Source: Erwinia sp. S63
Lineage (GTDB): Bacteria > Pseudomonadota > Gammaproteobacteria > Enterobacterales > Enterobacteriaceae
NCBI RefSeq assembly: GCF_016625195.1
Contig: NZ_JACVUP010000004.1
Location: 1-64,000 of the forward strand
DNA length: 64,000 nt
Reading direction: 5' to 3'
The position numbers were made by a program, and so were the translations under genes. Positions 8,384-17,083 of this stretch are shown piece after piece; positions within the stretch are counted from its first letter, which is position 1; the number at the start of each line of letters is the position of its first letter. The notes below the pieces were generated by a model. The model worked only from the letters and a program-made list of their open reading frames with translations, searched no databases and was not told where the DNA came from.

Positions 8384-8860
8384 TTACAGCCCCAGATCTG
8401 ACAGGCCAGGATGATCGTCCGGACGACGGCCCAGCGGCCAGAAGTACTTACGCTCGCTCTCTTTGATCGGCATGTCGTTGATGCAGGCGAAGCGACGCTC
8501 CATTAGGCCATCAGCGCCAAACTCCCAGTTTTCGTTTCCGTAAGAGCGGAACCAATTTCCCGAGTCATCGTGCCATTCATAAGCGTAGCGGACGGCGATG
8601 CGGTTACCGCCAAATGACCATAGTTCCTTAATCAGGCGGTATTCGTGCTCTTTTTTCCATTTACGGTCGAGGAAGCTCTGCGCTTCTTCACGATTGTTGG
8701 CGAACTCGGCGCGGTTACGCCATTTGGTGTCCAGTGAGTAAGCCAGAGCCACTTTTGCAGCATCGCGGCTATTCCAGCCGTCTTCAGCCAGACGGACTTT
8801 CTCGATGGCCGTTTCCAGTGTGAAAGGCGGGAGCGGTGGACGAACTTGTGAATCAGTCAT
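8384..8860 (-). CDS. DUF1348 / NTF2-like protein
   Basis: A 158-residue SnoaL/NTF2-fold protein of the DUF1348 group, recognised by [27 protein letters not shown], the run of Trp/Tyr positions [20 protein letters not shown], and the tail [18 protein letters not shown]. The fold is a cone-shaped barrel that usually binds small aromatic molecules; the function is unknown. AGGAG lies seven bases before the ATG. Upstream, a decayed tetR fragment and a perfect TetR-type palindrome (9072-9093) precede it, matching the operator in front of the intact tetR at 9547, so this gene is probably a target of that repressor. Confidence 0.9.
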   Translation of the reverse strand: MTDSQVRPPLPPFTLETAIEKVRLAEDGWNSRDAAKVALAYSLDTKWRNRAEFANNREEAQSFLDRKWKKEHEYRLIKELWSFGGNRIAVRYAYEWHDDSGNWFRSYGNENWEFGADGLMERRFACINDMPIKESERKYFWPLGRRPDDHPGLSDLGL

Positions 8861-8916
8861 GGTAAAACTCCTGTAAATTTAGTTTGAGTCTAAAGATCGT
8901 TCTCGTGACTTAGGAC

Positions 8917-9060
8917 TCAGTGAAAGACCTGTTCCAGCAAAAACTTCGCTACTTTTGAAGCTTTGACCAGAAGGCTCACATCGGTGGCATCAATACCGTT
9001 CTGATTAGAGACCTTTCAACAGATTCCGGGATTCCCCTTTGGTATCGCGCGGCGTCTTGT
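8917..9060 (-). pseudogene. decayed tetR N-terminal fragment
   Basis: On the minus strand the segment around 8944-9013 reads NGIDATDVSLLVKASKVAK. This aligns with NGIHAMGMDLLVKTSGVARK of the intact TetR at 9547-10122, which is the start of its helix-turn-helix. The frame is broken before the fragment and runs into a stop at 8917-8919 soon after, so no repressor can be made. It lies between the palindromic operator and the DUF1348 gene, as expected if an ancestral tetR-DUF1348 operon lost its regulator. Confidence 0.65.
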
Positions 9061-9071
9061 CTGTGACTTAA

Positions 9072-9093
9072 AGGTAGAACGATCGTTCTACCT
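9072..9093. promoter_or_regulatory. 22-bp perfect palindrome, TetR operator
   Basis: AGGTAGAACGA at 9072-9082 is followed directly by its exact reverse complement at 9083-9093. GTCAA follows one base later. The same arrangement (GTAGAA, six bases, TTCTAC, then GTCAA) stands 10 bases before the intact tetR. Two copies before two related genes make this the likely binding site of that TetR. GAACGATC also recurs as a half site near 8896-8903, just before the DUF1348 gene. Confidence 0.7.
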
Positions 9094-9099
9094 CGTCAA

Positions 9100-9546
9100 T
9101 GATTTTTTCTGAAATGAATGCCGGGAGCAGAGGGCATTCGGCATTAAAATAGAAATAAGGTATTGTTTTATTTATTTTTAAATTATTGGAGATTCGCCCG
9201 TTTCAAGTCTGAACAGAGCAGGGTAAGGGAACAAAATGTCGCTTATGAATGCGCCGGGGAAGTGCGCGATAAACTCAAACGGCGATAAGAAAAGTGGCCA
9301 TCGAGCTGTGGGTTATCCGTAGAAAATTAACTATCCCGTTGCAGAAGATGACGTTGTCTGTTGATTGTATGTGCGGCGCGAACGTCCGGGCAGACGGTGT
9401 GATGACATCGCTGTTGTGTATGATGATGGCTGCGGGTATGCGCACAGATTGAAGGCGAGACCGTTTATCGGTTCCGCCTGTCTGAAGATAAATCGAATTC
9501 AAAAACGCATTTAAATCTTCATTTAGGGGAAAAGCGTTATGGATCC
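9100..9546. other. gene-poor stretch between the tetR remnant and intact tetR
   Basis: No supported gene. On the plus strand 9300-9350 can be read as IELWVIRRKLTIPLQKMT, which looks like the inner end of a transmembrane helix plus HAMP linker, but stops and frame breaks surround it. It could be a chemoreceptor scrap or chance. The rest is mixed, degraded-looking sequence. Confidence 0.3.
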
Positions 9547-10122
9547 TCAGGGCCCGGAGGAGGCTCGTTCCAGCATCAGTTTCGCGATGTCCTGAGCGTT
9601 GTCGGCAGCACTCCCGTCGCCCATGACGTATGACATGGTAATCGCGCCTTCCAGCAGGATCAGCAGCTGTCGAGCCAAATCCTCAGGATGTTCAACGTTC
9701 AGCTGTTCGGTAAGCTCCAGAGCGTAATCCAGCAACTTCTGTTTATGCATCCTGGCTATCTGACGCACAGGGTCTTCAGGGTCGCCAACCTCACCCGCCG
9801 TGTTGATAAACGCGCAACCCCGGAATCCGTCGGACTCGAACCAGCTCTTCAGAACAGTGAACATGTTCAGGATACGCTCCTGAGGGGTCTTGCCTTTGTC
9901 AGACTCTGTTCTGAACCATTGCATCCACCGTTCGTCGCGCTCTGTTAACGCGGCGGATGCCACGTCTTCCTTGTTCGCGAAATGTCGGTAAATACTCTTT
10001 CTGGCGACACCCGAGGTCTTGACCAAAAGGTCCATGCCCATAGCGTGGATACCGTTCTGGTAGATGAGCTCTTCGGCGGTTTTCAGGATTTTATCCCGTG
10101 TATCAGTTGTTTTTTTGATCAT
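9547..10122 (-). CDS. TetR/AcrR-family repressor
   Basis: A 191-residue repressor. The N-terminal HTH is clear (RDKILKTAEELIYQNGIHAM, then LLVKTSGVARKSIYRHFANK, residues about 9-50). The all-helical C-terminal ligand domain includes FRGCAFINTAGEVGDPEDPV, typical of the LmrA/YxaF-like branch. The operator palindrome lies 10-28 bases upstream of the ATG, which points to autorepression. The same palindrome stands in front of the DUF1348 locus. The inducer is unknown. Confidence 0.9.
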   Translation of the reverse strand: MIKKTTDTRDKILKTAEELIYQNGIHAMGMDLLVKTSGVARKSIYRHFANKEDVASAALTERDERWMQWFRTESDKGKTPQERILNMFTVLKSWFESDGFRGCAFINTAGEVGDPEDPVRQIARMHKQKLLDYALELTEQLNVEHPEDLARQLLILLEGAITMSYVMGDGSAADNAQDIAKLMLERASSGP

Positions 10123-10131
10123 TGGTTAAAA

Positions 10132-10149
10132 GTAGAATTAACGTTCTAC
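10132..10149. promoter_or_regulatory. operator of the TetR gene
   Basis: GTAGAATTA at 10132-10140 against ACGTTCTAC at 10141-10149 gives seven matching base pairs of nine, and GTCAA follows two bases later. The outer GTAGAA/TTCTAC arms and the trailing GTCAA are identical to the palindrome at 9072-9093. It lies just upstream of the tetR start codon. Confidence 0.65.
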
Positions 10150-10351
10150 CACGTCAACGCTTTTTATCAAAGAGCCTGCAAAAAAGTCATTCGGTCCTGA
10201 CGAAAGCGGAAAGGTCATGCAGGAACGGATGTTGAACGGAGGATTTTGCAGACACCCGTCAGGAAGCATGAGGGGGCGAAAGGGTTTGTCAGAGCGTCGC
10301 CATTGCGCCTACCCCGACGCATTCTTGACGATGTGAACATTGGCCTTGCCG

Positions 10352-12028
10352 CTAATCGAGCCAAAGCTGGCTGAAATCGGGCCATCCCAGAGTATTCACA
10401 TCTCGCCATCCAAACGATTTTTCACTCTTGAGTTCCAGCCAGTGATGAAACAACGGAATAACCCAGCGTTGTGAGGTGAGGGCTTTAAAGAACGATTCCA
10501 CGCAGGCTTTGCTTTCACCTAATTCAACGTTCATCAGATCAAACTGCAACTGCTGCCAGGCAGCAATATACGGCTGTGGAAGTCTTTTGAATACCGGATC
10601 CGGAGCAAGCCAGTCGAGCAAGGCGTGAGGCGATAAGTCATTGATCATAAAATTGGTCAGCCACAAATCGGCTTGTTGATTCTGTGCAGTCGAAAACGCG
10701 TCAAAGGGCAGTACGTCTACCACAGCGTCGAAGTGTTGGCGTTTGAGAATTCTGGCGATAGCGTGACCTAACTGAACCAACTCGGGTTGTTGGTAAGTAG
10801 CAATGATGACTTTTCGCCGGGCGGCGTAAGTCGGAGGCTGTGCTCCAAAATCAACACAGCGATGATTCCACTCCGGTAGCAGTCCCAGCGCCTGTGATAA
10901 CGCTGTACCGTACTCTATCGGTAATTCGCTGTTATCCAGGATCTCAACCGGCTGCAGAATTTTATTCAGAAAGCGGCGGGCCTCTGGTGCAGCAAAAACG
11001 CCGGCTTCATCAATCATCAAAAAACAACTGCCATGCTCCAGTCTGCGCTCTTCAATGAGATTTTCATTGCCCGGTTCATCACCATGTAACACCGGGATAA
11101 AGCTCATGCTGATACTTTTAGGTGCCCAGGTAAACACCGTGATTTCACTGAGCATAGGACGCGCCTGATGATAGTGATTATTGCGGCGCAGAGTGATGAA
11201 ACCTTCCTGTTTATGCGTCAAAGCGAAAGCACCGCTGCATTTCATCACTTGCTGTTGCTCAAAGATCAACGCAGGCTGGGTCGCCAGCAGATAATCCATA
11301 TGCTTAACCGGTGTTTTGGTGGTGATTAACAGTCGATAATCGCCAATGGTGTCTATCCGGGCAATCAAGCGCGACAGTGATGAAAACCAGGGAGCAGCAC
11401 AAGCGCGGTCAAGGCAGCGTTTGACCTCTGATGCCCGTATCGGCGTGCCATCTGAAAACATGGCGGTGGGTTTCAGGTAGATTTCCCATGCGGTGTAGCT
11501 GGGATCATGGCTCCAGTAATGAGCGATATCCGGCACAATCTCCATCCTTACCGGGTCGTAACGTGTCAGCCCGCTCAGGCACTGTCGCAGAAGATGACGC
11601 TCGGTGCGACGTAAGGGGCGCAATGGGTTAAGCGTATCCAAATCGCGGTAATAGGGGATCCTGACGCGAGTTTCACTCCCTTCACCGCTGGCACCAAACT
11701 GGTACTGAATCATCTGCTCCAACAGGTGTTTTTCCTGCCCAATGAATTTCAGCATCTTGCCGACATCCTGATTTGCCAGCATCTCATTGACGTTCTTGTT
11801 AAACAGCATATCGGGTGTCATCAACAGCCGCAGCGACGAGTGCCGTCCACGTCCCGCCCTGGCTTGCCAAACCAGCCATTCATTTTCACTCATGCGATTT
11901 AGCATGTTACGGGTATTGCGAATGGAGCAGCCAAACAGCTCGGCAATCTCAGACATCTGAGCTTGTGACACGTAATTCACACCATAACGGGCATGAAGCT
12001 TACGGAAGTAATTTTCCAGAATGGTCAT
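10352..12028 (-). CDS. SgrR-family transcriptional regulator
   Basis: A 558-residue protein with the two-part SgrR layout. Residues about 1-115 form the winged-helix DNA-binding domain (YVSQAQMSEIAELFGCSIRN, RNMLNRMSENEWLVWQARAG). From about 125 onward there is a periplasmic-binding-protein-like domain of the SBP_bac_5 type (YYRDLDTLNPLRPLRRTERH, AWEIYLKPTAMFSDGTPI). Known SgrR senses glucose-phosphate stress and activates sgrS and setA. Here the gene is divergent from a PTS operon, so it more likely senses that sugar or its phosphate and controls the operon. A palindrome between the two genes (12110-12134) is the candidate site. It is probably a paralogue and not the housekeeping sgrR, which lies next to other genes. 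Confidence 0.85.
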   Translation of the reverse strand: MTILENYFRKLHARYGVNYVSQAQMSEIAELFGCSIRNTRNMLNRMSENEWLVWQARAGRGRHSSLRLLMTPDMLFNKNVNEMLANQDVGKMLKFIGQEKHLLEQMIQYQFGASGEGSETRVRIPYYRDLDTLNPLRPLRRTERHLLRQCLSGLTRYDPVRMEIVPDIAHYWSHDPSYTAWEIYLKPTAMFSDGTPIRASEVKRCLDRACAAPWFSSLSRLIARIDTIGDYRLLITTKTPVKHMDYLLATQPALIFEQQQVMKCSGAFALTHKQEGFITLRRNNHYHQARPMLSEITVFTWAPKSISMSFIPVLHGDEPGNENLIEERRLEHGSCFLMIDEAGVFAAPEARRFLNKILQPVEILDNSELPIEYGTALSQALGLLPEWNHRCVDFGAQPPTYAARRKVIIATYQQPELVQLGHAIARILKRQHFDAVVDVLPFDAFSTAQNQQADLWLTNFMINDLSPHALLDWLAPDPVFKRLPQPYIAAWQQLQFDLMNVELGESKACVESFFKALTSQRWVIPLFHHWLELKSEKSFGWRDVNTLGWPDFSQLWLD

Positions 12029-12109
12029 GGCTTGATGTGACTCAGCGGCAAAATTTTTCCTGTTTTTAACAATTAACGGCCTATCAGAGTGTGATGGCGC
12101 TCAAAAAAA

Positions 12110-12134
12110 TTCCTGTTTTTGCTTAAAACAGGAA
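12110..12134. promoter_or_regulatory. candidate operator between sgrR-like gene and PTS operon
   Basis: TTCCTGTTTT at 12110-12119 and AAAACAGGAA at 12125-12134 form a perfect 10-bp inverted repeat with a five-base centre. A third half site TTCCTGTTTTT occurs at 12057-12067, nearer the sgrR-like start. Position in the divergent spacer suggests binding by the SgrR-like protein; this is inference. Confidence 0.6.
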
Positions 12135-12298
12135 GTTTATTTTCTCCTTTTCTGCTGTTTTTACGCGTTTTCTTGCCACTTATTGTAATCGCATAGCCTG
12201 ATTTTGCCTCCACAGGCTAATCACCTCGATTCCTTACATCAGCCAGATTGTCCTGGCCTGGCTGCATAAAATAACAACTCAGATGCAGGAAATACGCT

Positions 12299-13828
12299 AT
12301 GTCCAGATTCAATATTCTACAGAAATTACAAAGTATTGGGCGTTCGTTAATGATTCCGATCGCTATTCTGCCCGCGGCAGGGATTTTACTGGCGTTTGGC
12401 ACCAGTTTTCAGGACCCCAATATCGTCGCTTCACTGCCGTTTCTGGAAACGCCGTGGCTGATCCACACACTTAAACTCATGTCAGAAGCGGGCGGCATTA
12501 TTTTTGCCAACCTTCCGCTTTTGTTTGCCGTGGGGGTTGCTGTCGGCCTGTCCAACGATCAGGGCATTGCAGGGTTGTCCGCCATCGTGGGTTTTCTGAT
12601 TATGAACGTGACGATTGGTCAGTTTCTCGGCATCACGCCGGAATCAATTGGCACCAGTCGTGATTACACCATGGTGCTGGGTATTCCTTCGCTGCAGACC
12701 GGCGTGTTTGGTGGCATCGTCATGGGGATTGTGGCCGCCGCGATGTACAAAAAGTACTACCGAATCTCTCTGCCTTCATGGCTGGAATTCTTCTCCGGTA
12801 AACGTTTTGTACCGATCGTCACCTCGTTCATTGCGCTGTTTATCGGCATCATCATGGCGCTGGTATGGCCTTCAGTGCAGCACGCCATCAATAGCTTATC
12901 AACGTTGATGCTTGGTCAGGGACAGGCATTTTCAGCCTTCCTGTTTGGCTTCGTTGAACGACTGCTGATCCCCTTCGGCTTGAACCACGTGTGGTGGCCA
13001 ACTTTCTGGTTGCAGTTTGGCGAGTATGTCAATAAAGCCGGACAGATCGTCCATGGAGACCAGTTAATCTTCTTTGCTCAGCTCAAGGATCAAGTCCCCA
13101 TCACTGCAGGCACCTTTATGGCGGGTCTGACACCGATCAAGCTGTTCTGCGTACCCGCCATCGCTCTTGCCATATACCGCTGTGCCGATGAGAAAAACAA
13201 AAGTCGTGTTAAGGGCATCATGCTTTCCGGTGCGATCACCTCAATAGTCTGCGGGATCACCGAGCCAGTTGAGTTCTCATTCCTGTTTGTCGCACCGGTG
13301 CTCTACGGCATTCATGCTGTCCTCGCCGGGATCGTATTCCTGCTGATGCAGCAACTGCAGGTGCATATTGGGCTCTCTTTCTCCGGCGGTCTTATCGACT
13401 TTTTGTTCTTCGGCATCATGCCGAAAGAGACCAACTGGGTGAGAGTCTTCCCGGTAGGCATTACCATGGCGGTGGTTTATTACCTGCTGTTTAGCTTTGC
13501 GATTCGCCGCTGGAATCTGCTGACCCCGGGGCGGGGCAAAGACGAAAGTGAAGAGGTCAGCCAAAACGCAGGGGGTGCCAGTGAACTGGTGAACGGCATC
13601 ATTCGCGCATACGGCGGGTTAGCCAATATGACAGCGATTGAAGCCTGTATGTCCCGACTGCGCATCGACGTTTTGGATAAAAACGTGGTGGAAAAAGAAA
13701 CCCTGAAACGCCTGGGGGCGGCGGGGATCGTGGAAGTGGGCAGCAACATTCAGAGCGTGTTTGGTATGAAATCCGATCGCCTTAAAGAAGAGATTCGGGC
13801 GTTGAAAGCGCAGCAGGCTGGCGCGTAA
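12299..13828 (+). CDS. PTS glucose/maltose-type transporter EIICB
   Basis: A 509-residue PTS permease of the glucose-maltose-GlcNAc superfamily. EIIC spans residues 1 to about 405 with roughly ten membrane segments. It holds the family marks LMIPIAILPAAGILLAFG near the start, LLIPFGLNHVWW in the middle, and ITEPVEFSFLFVAPVLYGIH in the substrate-site region. EIIB occupies about 430-500 with the phospho-cysteine at Cys450 (IEACMSRLRIDV). No EIIA domain is attached and none is encoded nearby, so phosphate should come from the general EIIA-Glc (Crr). Order and fusion resemble MalX and PtsG. The downstream genes are not a phosphoglycosidase, so the sugar is not obvious. It heads a four-gene operon. 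Confidence 0.9.
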   Translation: MSRFNILQKLQSIGRSLMIPIAILPAAGILLAFGTSFQDPNIVASLPFLETPWLIHTLKLMSEAGGIIFANLPLLFAVGVAVGLSNDQGIAGLSAIVGFLIMNVTIGQFLGITPESIGTSRDYTMVLGIPSLQTGVFGGIVMGIVAAAMYKKYYRISLPSWLEFFSGKRFVPIVTSFIALFIGIIMALVWPSVQHAINSLSTLMLGQGQAFSAFLFGFVERLLIPFGLNHVWWPTFWLQFGEYVNKAGQIVHGDQLIFFAQLKDQVPITAGTFMAGLTPIKLFCVPAIALAIYRCADEKNKSRVKGIMLSGAITSIVCGITEPVEFSFLFVAPVLYGIHAVLAGIVFLLMQQLQVHIGLSFSGGLIDFLFFGIMPKETNWVRVFPVGITMAVVYYLLFSFAIRRWNLLTPGRGKDESEEVSQNAGGASELVNGIIRAYGGLANMTAIEACMSRLRIDVLDKNVVEKETLKRLGAAGIVEVGSNIQSVFGMKSDRLKEEIRALKAQQAGA

Positions 13829-13867
13829 ACCATCTTAAATCCGATGAGTAAAATGACAGAGGGAACC

Positions 13868-14935
13868 ATGATGCATCAGAAACTGCGTGTAGGCGTATTG
13901 GGCTGCGGCCCAATTTCACAGGCTGCCCATTTTGAATCCTGTACCAAAGCCAGTAATGCTGAGCTTTATGCCATCTGCGATAGCGCTGACGACTTGCGCC
14001 AACGCATGACCGCCATGTGGGCACCGAAAGTGGCTTATAGCGATTACCAGGCGATGCTGGATGACGAAAACGTCGATGCCATTATCATCGCCACCACGGA
14101 TGCCTTCCATGTACAACTGGCTATGAAAGCGCTTCATGCGGGCAAACATGTGCTGTGCGAAAAGCCGCTGGGCATTACGGTGGAGGAGTGTGAAGAACTG
14201 GCTCAGGCAGTCAGGCATTCAGGGCGACTGTTTCAGGTGGCCCATATGAAACGCTTTGATGGCGGTATTCAGGCTGCACATGACTTTATTCAACAGGAAA
14301 TGGGGAATTTGGTTGCTTACAAAGGGTGGTACGGTGATAACAGCCATCGCTATACCGTGACGGATGCGGTGCAGCCTAAAATTATCACCAGTGCCGCTAA
14401 ACGTAAGCCAGCGGTCGACCCAAAATCCGATTTGCAACGTTATTACATGCTGGCACATGGCAGCCATTTGGTTGATACCGCACGCTATCTGGCGGGAGAC
14501 ATTAACGAAGTCGAGGCACGATTCACCCATCGGGGTGGTGTGCACTGCTGGTTTGTGGATATCGCCTTTGCCAATGGCACGCTGGGGCATCTGGATCTCA
14601 GCGTTGGTGTGCGCATGGACTGGCATGAAGGTTTCCAGATTTATGGAGAGAACGGCAGCATCCTGGGTAAAACTTACAATCCCTGGTTATTCAAATCGAG
14701 CGAAGTCGATATTTTTCATGAAAATGGCGCTTTCTGGCGTCGTCCGCTGGCAGCAGATGGGCACTTCTATCGCCGACAGGTAGAAGCTTTTGCCCATGCG
14801 ATTCTTACTGATAGTCCACAAACCGGGACCAGCGTGGAAGAGGGATTGGCGATAGTGAAGACCATGGCCGCAATCGGTGAATCGGTACGCACAGGGCGTT
14901 CAGTATGCGTGGCTTCAGCACAGGGAGCGGTGTGA
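13868..14935 (+). CDS. Gfo/Idh/MocA-family dehydrogenase
   Basis: An NAD(P)-dependent sugar dehydrogenase of about 355 residues. The Rossmann motif GVLGCGPISQ lies near residue 10, and the catalytic-lysine motif CEKPLG near residue 100. The C-terminal alpha/beta domain follows (HLDLSVGVRMDWHEGFQIYG, typical). I start at the ATG-ATG at 13868/13871, since GAGGGA at 13859-13864 gives good spacing to the second ATG; the ORF itself opens at 13844 with no ribosome site. The gene overlaps the next by one base. In the operon it probably oxidises the imported sugar or sugar phosphate; the exact carbon is unknown. Confidence 0.88.
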   Translation: MMHQKLRVGVLGCGPISQAAHFESCTKASNAELYAICDSADDLRQRMTAMWAPKVAYSDYQAMLDDENVDAIIIATTDAFHVQLAMKALHAGKHVLCEKPLGITVEECEELAQAVRHSGRLFQVAHMKRFDGGIQAAHDFIQQEMGNLVAYKGWYGDNSHRYTVTDAVQPKIITSAAKRKPAVDPKSDLQRYYMLAHGSHLVDTARYLAGDINEVEARFTHRGGVHCWFVDIAFANGTLGHLDLSVGVRMDWHEGFQIYGENGSILGKTYNPWLFKSSEVDIFHENGAFWRRPLAADGHFYRRQVEAFAHAILTDSPQTGTSVEEGLAIVKTMAAIGESVRTGRSVCVASAQGAV

Positions 14936-15777
14936 TGGATAAAGGCATCTTTTCAAAAACGTTTGCCACAGCCAGTGTTGATGAGAACTTCAGGGTGATG
15001 CGTTCGCTGGGTTACACCTGCACGCAATTCAATTTTGCCAGTGCAGATCTCCCGTCGCTCCCTGACACGGTTGCTCGCAGCAAAATTGAAGAAATCAGCG
15101 CAGCCGTGCAAACACAGGATGTGCGCATCGCCGCTGTTTCTGCCACCTTCAATATGGTGCATCCCCAGCAATCGGTGATTGATGCGGGTATGGCTTCACT
15201 GGACGTGATTTGCCAGGCCGCTGCCGATCTTAATTGCCCTTTAGTGACGCTGTGCACCGGAACCTGTGATGCGGAAGATCAGTGGCGCTTTCACCCCGAT
15301 AACAATACGCCCGAGGCCTGGCAGCGGCTTTGTGTCTCAATGACGCAGGCACTGGAGATTGCGGAGCGTTATCAGGTCGCGTTGGGCATCGAGCCTGAGC
15401 TGGCAAATATCGTCAGCAGTGCGGTAAAAGCGAGACAGCTCATCGATGAGATGCGCAGTGAACGGCTGAAGGTGATCTTCGATCCAGCGAATCTGTTTGA
15501 AATCGCCACACTGAGTGAGCAACACCGAATCGTGGCGCACGGTCTTGACCTTTTAGGAGCCGAAATTGCCATCGCCCATGCAAAGGACCGCTATGCTGAC
15601 GGCGCCTTTGCCACTGCGGGAAAGGGGCTTCTGGATTATCCGTTCTACTTACAACGGCTGAGCGCTTCAGGTTTTAACGGCAGTATTGTGACGCACGGGT
15701 TGGATGCCAGTGAAGCAGGGTGGGTTTCAACCATGCTGGATCAACAACTGCAAAAACTGGAGACGTATTCATGCTGA
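14935..15777 (+). CDS. sugar phosphate isomerase/epimerase (xylose-isomerase-like TIM barrel)
   Basis: A 280-residue AP-endonuclease-2/xylose-isomerase-type TIM barrel. Probable metal ligands and neighbours are seen in LGIEPELAN (Glu), VIFDPANLFE (Asp) and EIAIAHAKDRYADG (His and Asp). The start ATG overlaps the TGA of the dehydrogenase gene and follows AGGGAG, which favours it over the upstream GTG/ATG starts. This family isomerises or epimerises keto sugars, and often sits with Gfo/Idh enzymes in inositol and rare-sugar pathways. It overlaps the hydrolase gene by seven bases, so translation is coupled along the operon. Confidence 0.85.
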   Translation: MDKGIFSKTFATASVDENFRVMRSLGYTCTQFNFASADLPSLPDTVARSKIEEISAAVQTQDVRIAAVSATFNMVHPQQSVIDAGMASLDVICQAAADLNCPLVTLCTGTCDAEDQWRFHPDNNTPEAWQRLCVSMTQALEIAERYQVALGIEPELANIVSSAVKARQLIDEMRSERLKVIFDPANLFEIATLSEQHRIVAHGLDLLGAEIAIAHAKDRYADGAFATAGKGLLDYPFYLQRLSASGFNGSIVTHGLDASEAGWVSTMLDQQLQKLETYSC

Positions 15778-16571
15778 AGACCTTTGCGCGAGAAGGGCTG
15801 CAATTAAGCTATTTTGATAGCGGGGGTACGGGGCCGATGCTGATTTTTCAGCATGGTCTGACCGGCGATCACCAGCAAACCACCAGTACTTTTACCGCTT
15901 CGGGCTATCGTCTGATTACGCTGGAGTGTCGCGGCCATGGCCGCTCAGCGTTGGGGGCGCCAGAAGCCCTCAGCATCCGCACATTTGCGGATGACCTGCT
16001 GGCGCTGATGGATCATTTAGCCATAACGCAGGCACCCTTAGCCGGAATCTCAATGGGGGCTGCGCTGTGTGCAAACATAGCCAGCCGCTACCCACAACGC
16101 GTTAAGTGCCTGACGTTGATTCGCCCGGCGTGGCATCAGACGCGCAGCCCACTCAATATGAACGTTTACAATGTGTTGGCCGATTACTGGCAGTTGTATG
16201 GTGCAGAAGAGGGGAAACTTGCTTTCGCTCAGTCTGAAACTTATCAGTCGATTCAGCAGCACTCCCCGGATAACGCTAATTCACTGTTGAATACGTTTTC
16301 CCTGCCGAGCGAAACAACACTGCATTTGTTGCGGCGCATCGCCTGCTGCGATCCGGGCTATCACGCCAGAGCCATCAATGCGGCGCAGATCCCTGTAGCC
16401 GTGGCTGGCACGGCCATGGATGTTGTTCATCCGATGAATACCGCTGAGGTTATTGCCAGAGAGTTGACGGGTAAGGCAGCTGTGATGACCTTTGCGAAGT
16501 CAAAGGACAAAACGCGACATTGCGCGGAGGTGACTGAGCTAATTGTGAGCAACATTAAGCGATTAACCTAA
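15771..16571 (+). CDS. alpha/beta hydrolase (possible lactonase or esterase)
   Basis: A 266-residue alpha/beta-hydrolase. The nucleophile elbow AGISMGAAL puts the catalytic serine at residue 94. FQHGLTGD at about 26-33 forms the oxyanion hole. An acid is likely in MDVVHPMN (about 222), and the histidine in KTRHCAEV near the C-terminus. The ATG at 15771 follows CTGGAG and overlaps the isomerase stop; the longer 15720 start lies inside that gene. Since Gfo/Idh oxidation at C1 gives a lactone, a sugar-lactonase role would fit the operon, but the fold alone does not decide the substrate. It is the last gene, followed by a strong terminator. Confidence 0.85.
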   Translation: MLKTFAREGLQLSYFDSGGTGPMLIFQHGLTGDHQQTTSTFTASGYRLITLECRGHGRSALGAPEALSIRTFADDLLALMDHLAITQAPLAGISMGAALCANIASRYPQRVKCLTLIRPAWHQTRSPLNMNVYNVLADYWQLYGAEEGKLAFAQSETYQSIQQHSPDNANSLLNTFSLPSETTLHLLRRIACCDPGYHARAINAAQIPVAVAGTAMDVVHPMNTAEVIARELTGKAAVMTFAKSKDKTRHCAEVTELIVSNIKRLT

Positions 16572-16653
16572 GAACCATTGAGGATAATGCCGGATGAACG
16601 CTCAAAAAAGAATGTCCGTGGAGATGTTTGAACGCCGAGCCTGATGGTCATAT

Positions 16654-16686
16654 GGCTGCTATTTCTCAAAGAATAGCAGCCTTTTT
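16654..16686 (+). terminator. strong terminator of the PTS operon
   Basis: GGCTGCTATT at 16654-16663 pairs perfectly with AATAGCAGCC at 16672-16681 across an eight-base loop, then five T. It marks the end of the four-gene operon. Confidence 0.85.
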
Positions 16687-17083
16687 GTTACCAGAGGTTC
16701 ATCTGAACCGCGAGTCACAACATGGCAATTGCGTTTTGGGGAAGCCAACTCCAGGTTTTGTAATTATTTTAATCATGTTAAGTTTTAATTTTTCTGAAAG
16801 TGTACAACTTAAAATCACATGTACAAATATGTTGGTTAATTCGTGCGTGGTTATTTATTCTGGGATCTAAATTGATCATTAATATATATAGGAAAAATGC
16901 TGGATAAGCGAAGCGGCAAATGGTGCACAATTGATCAAGAAATGATCGATTTTTTGTTGTTAGCGGTGGGAATAACCCTCCTGACGTAGCTAATTTCGCA
17001 TTTAAGCGAAGCGCTAATGCACGTCAGGAGAGTGTTGTGATAAGGGTTAGCTTAAGTAACCCAAAGTTGAATGAATGATGCTG
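16687..17083. other. gene-free AT-rich stretch
   Basis: About 400 AT-rich bases with two copies of TAAGCGAAGCG (16905-16915, 17003-17013) and the inverted repeat described separately. No gene is supported; the long plus-strand frame 16628-16870 starts inside the operon terminator region and lacks protein character. Confidence 0.4.
16978..17030. repeat. 10-bp inverted repeat enclosing a motif copy
   Basis: CTCCTGACGT at 16978-16987 and ACGTCAGGAG at 17021-17030 are exact complements. The 33-base interior holds a further weak hairpin, TTCGC against GCGAA, and one TAAGCGAAGCG copy. It lies downstream of the minus-strand KGG gene. No T run follows on either strand, so it is not a normal terminator. 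Confidence 0.55.

Noticed and set aside
9275..9502. 75-residue minus-strand frame
   Set aside because: No start signals and no protein-like pattern; the surrounding sequence is degraded.
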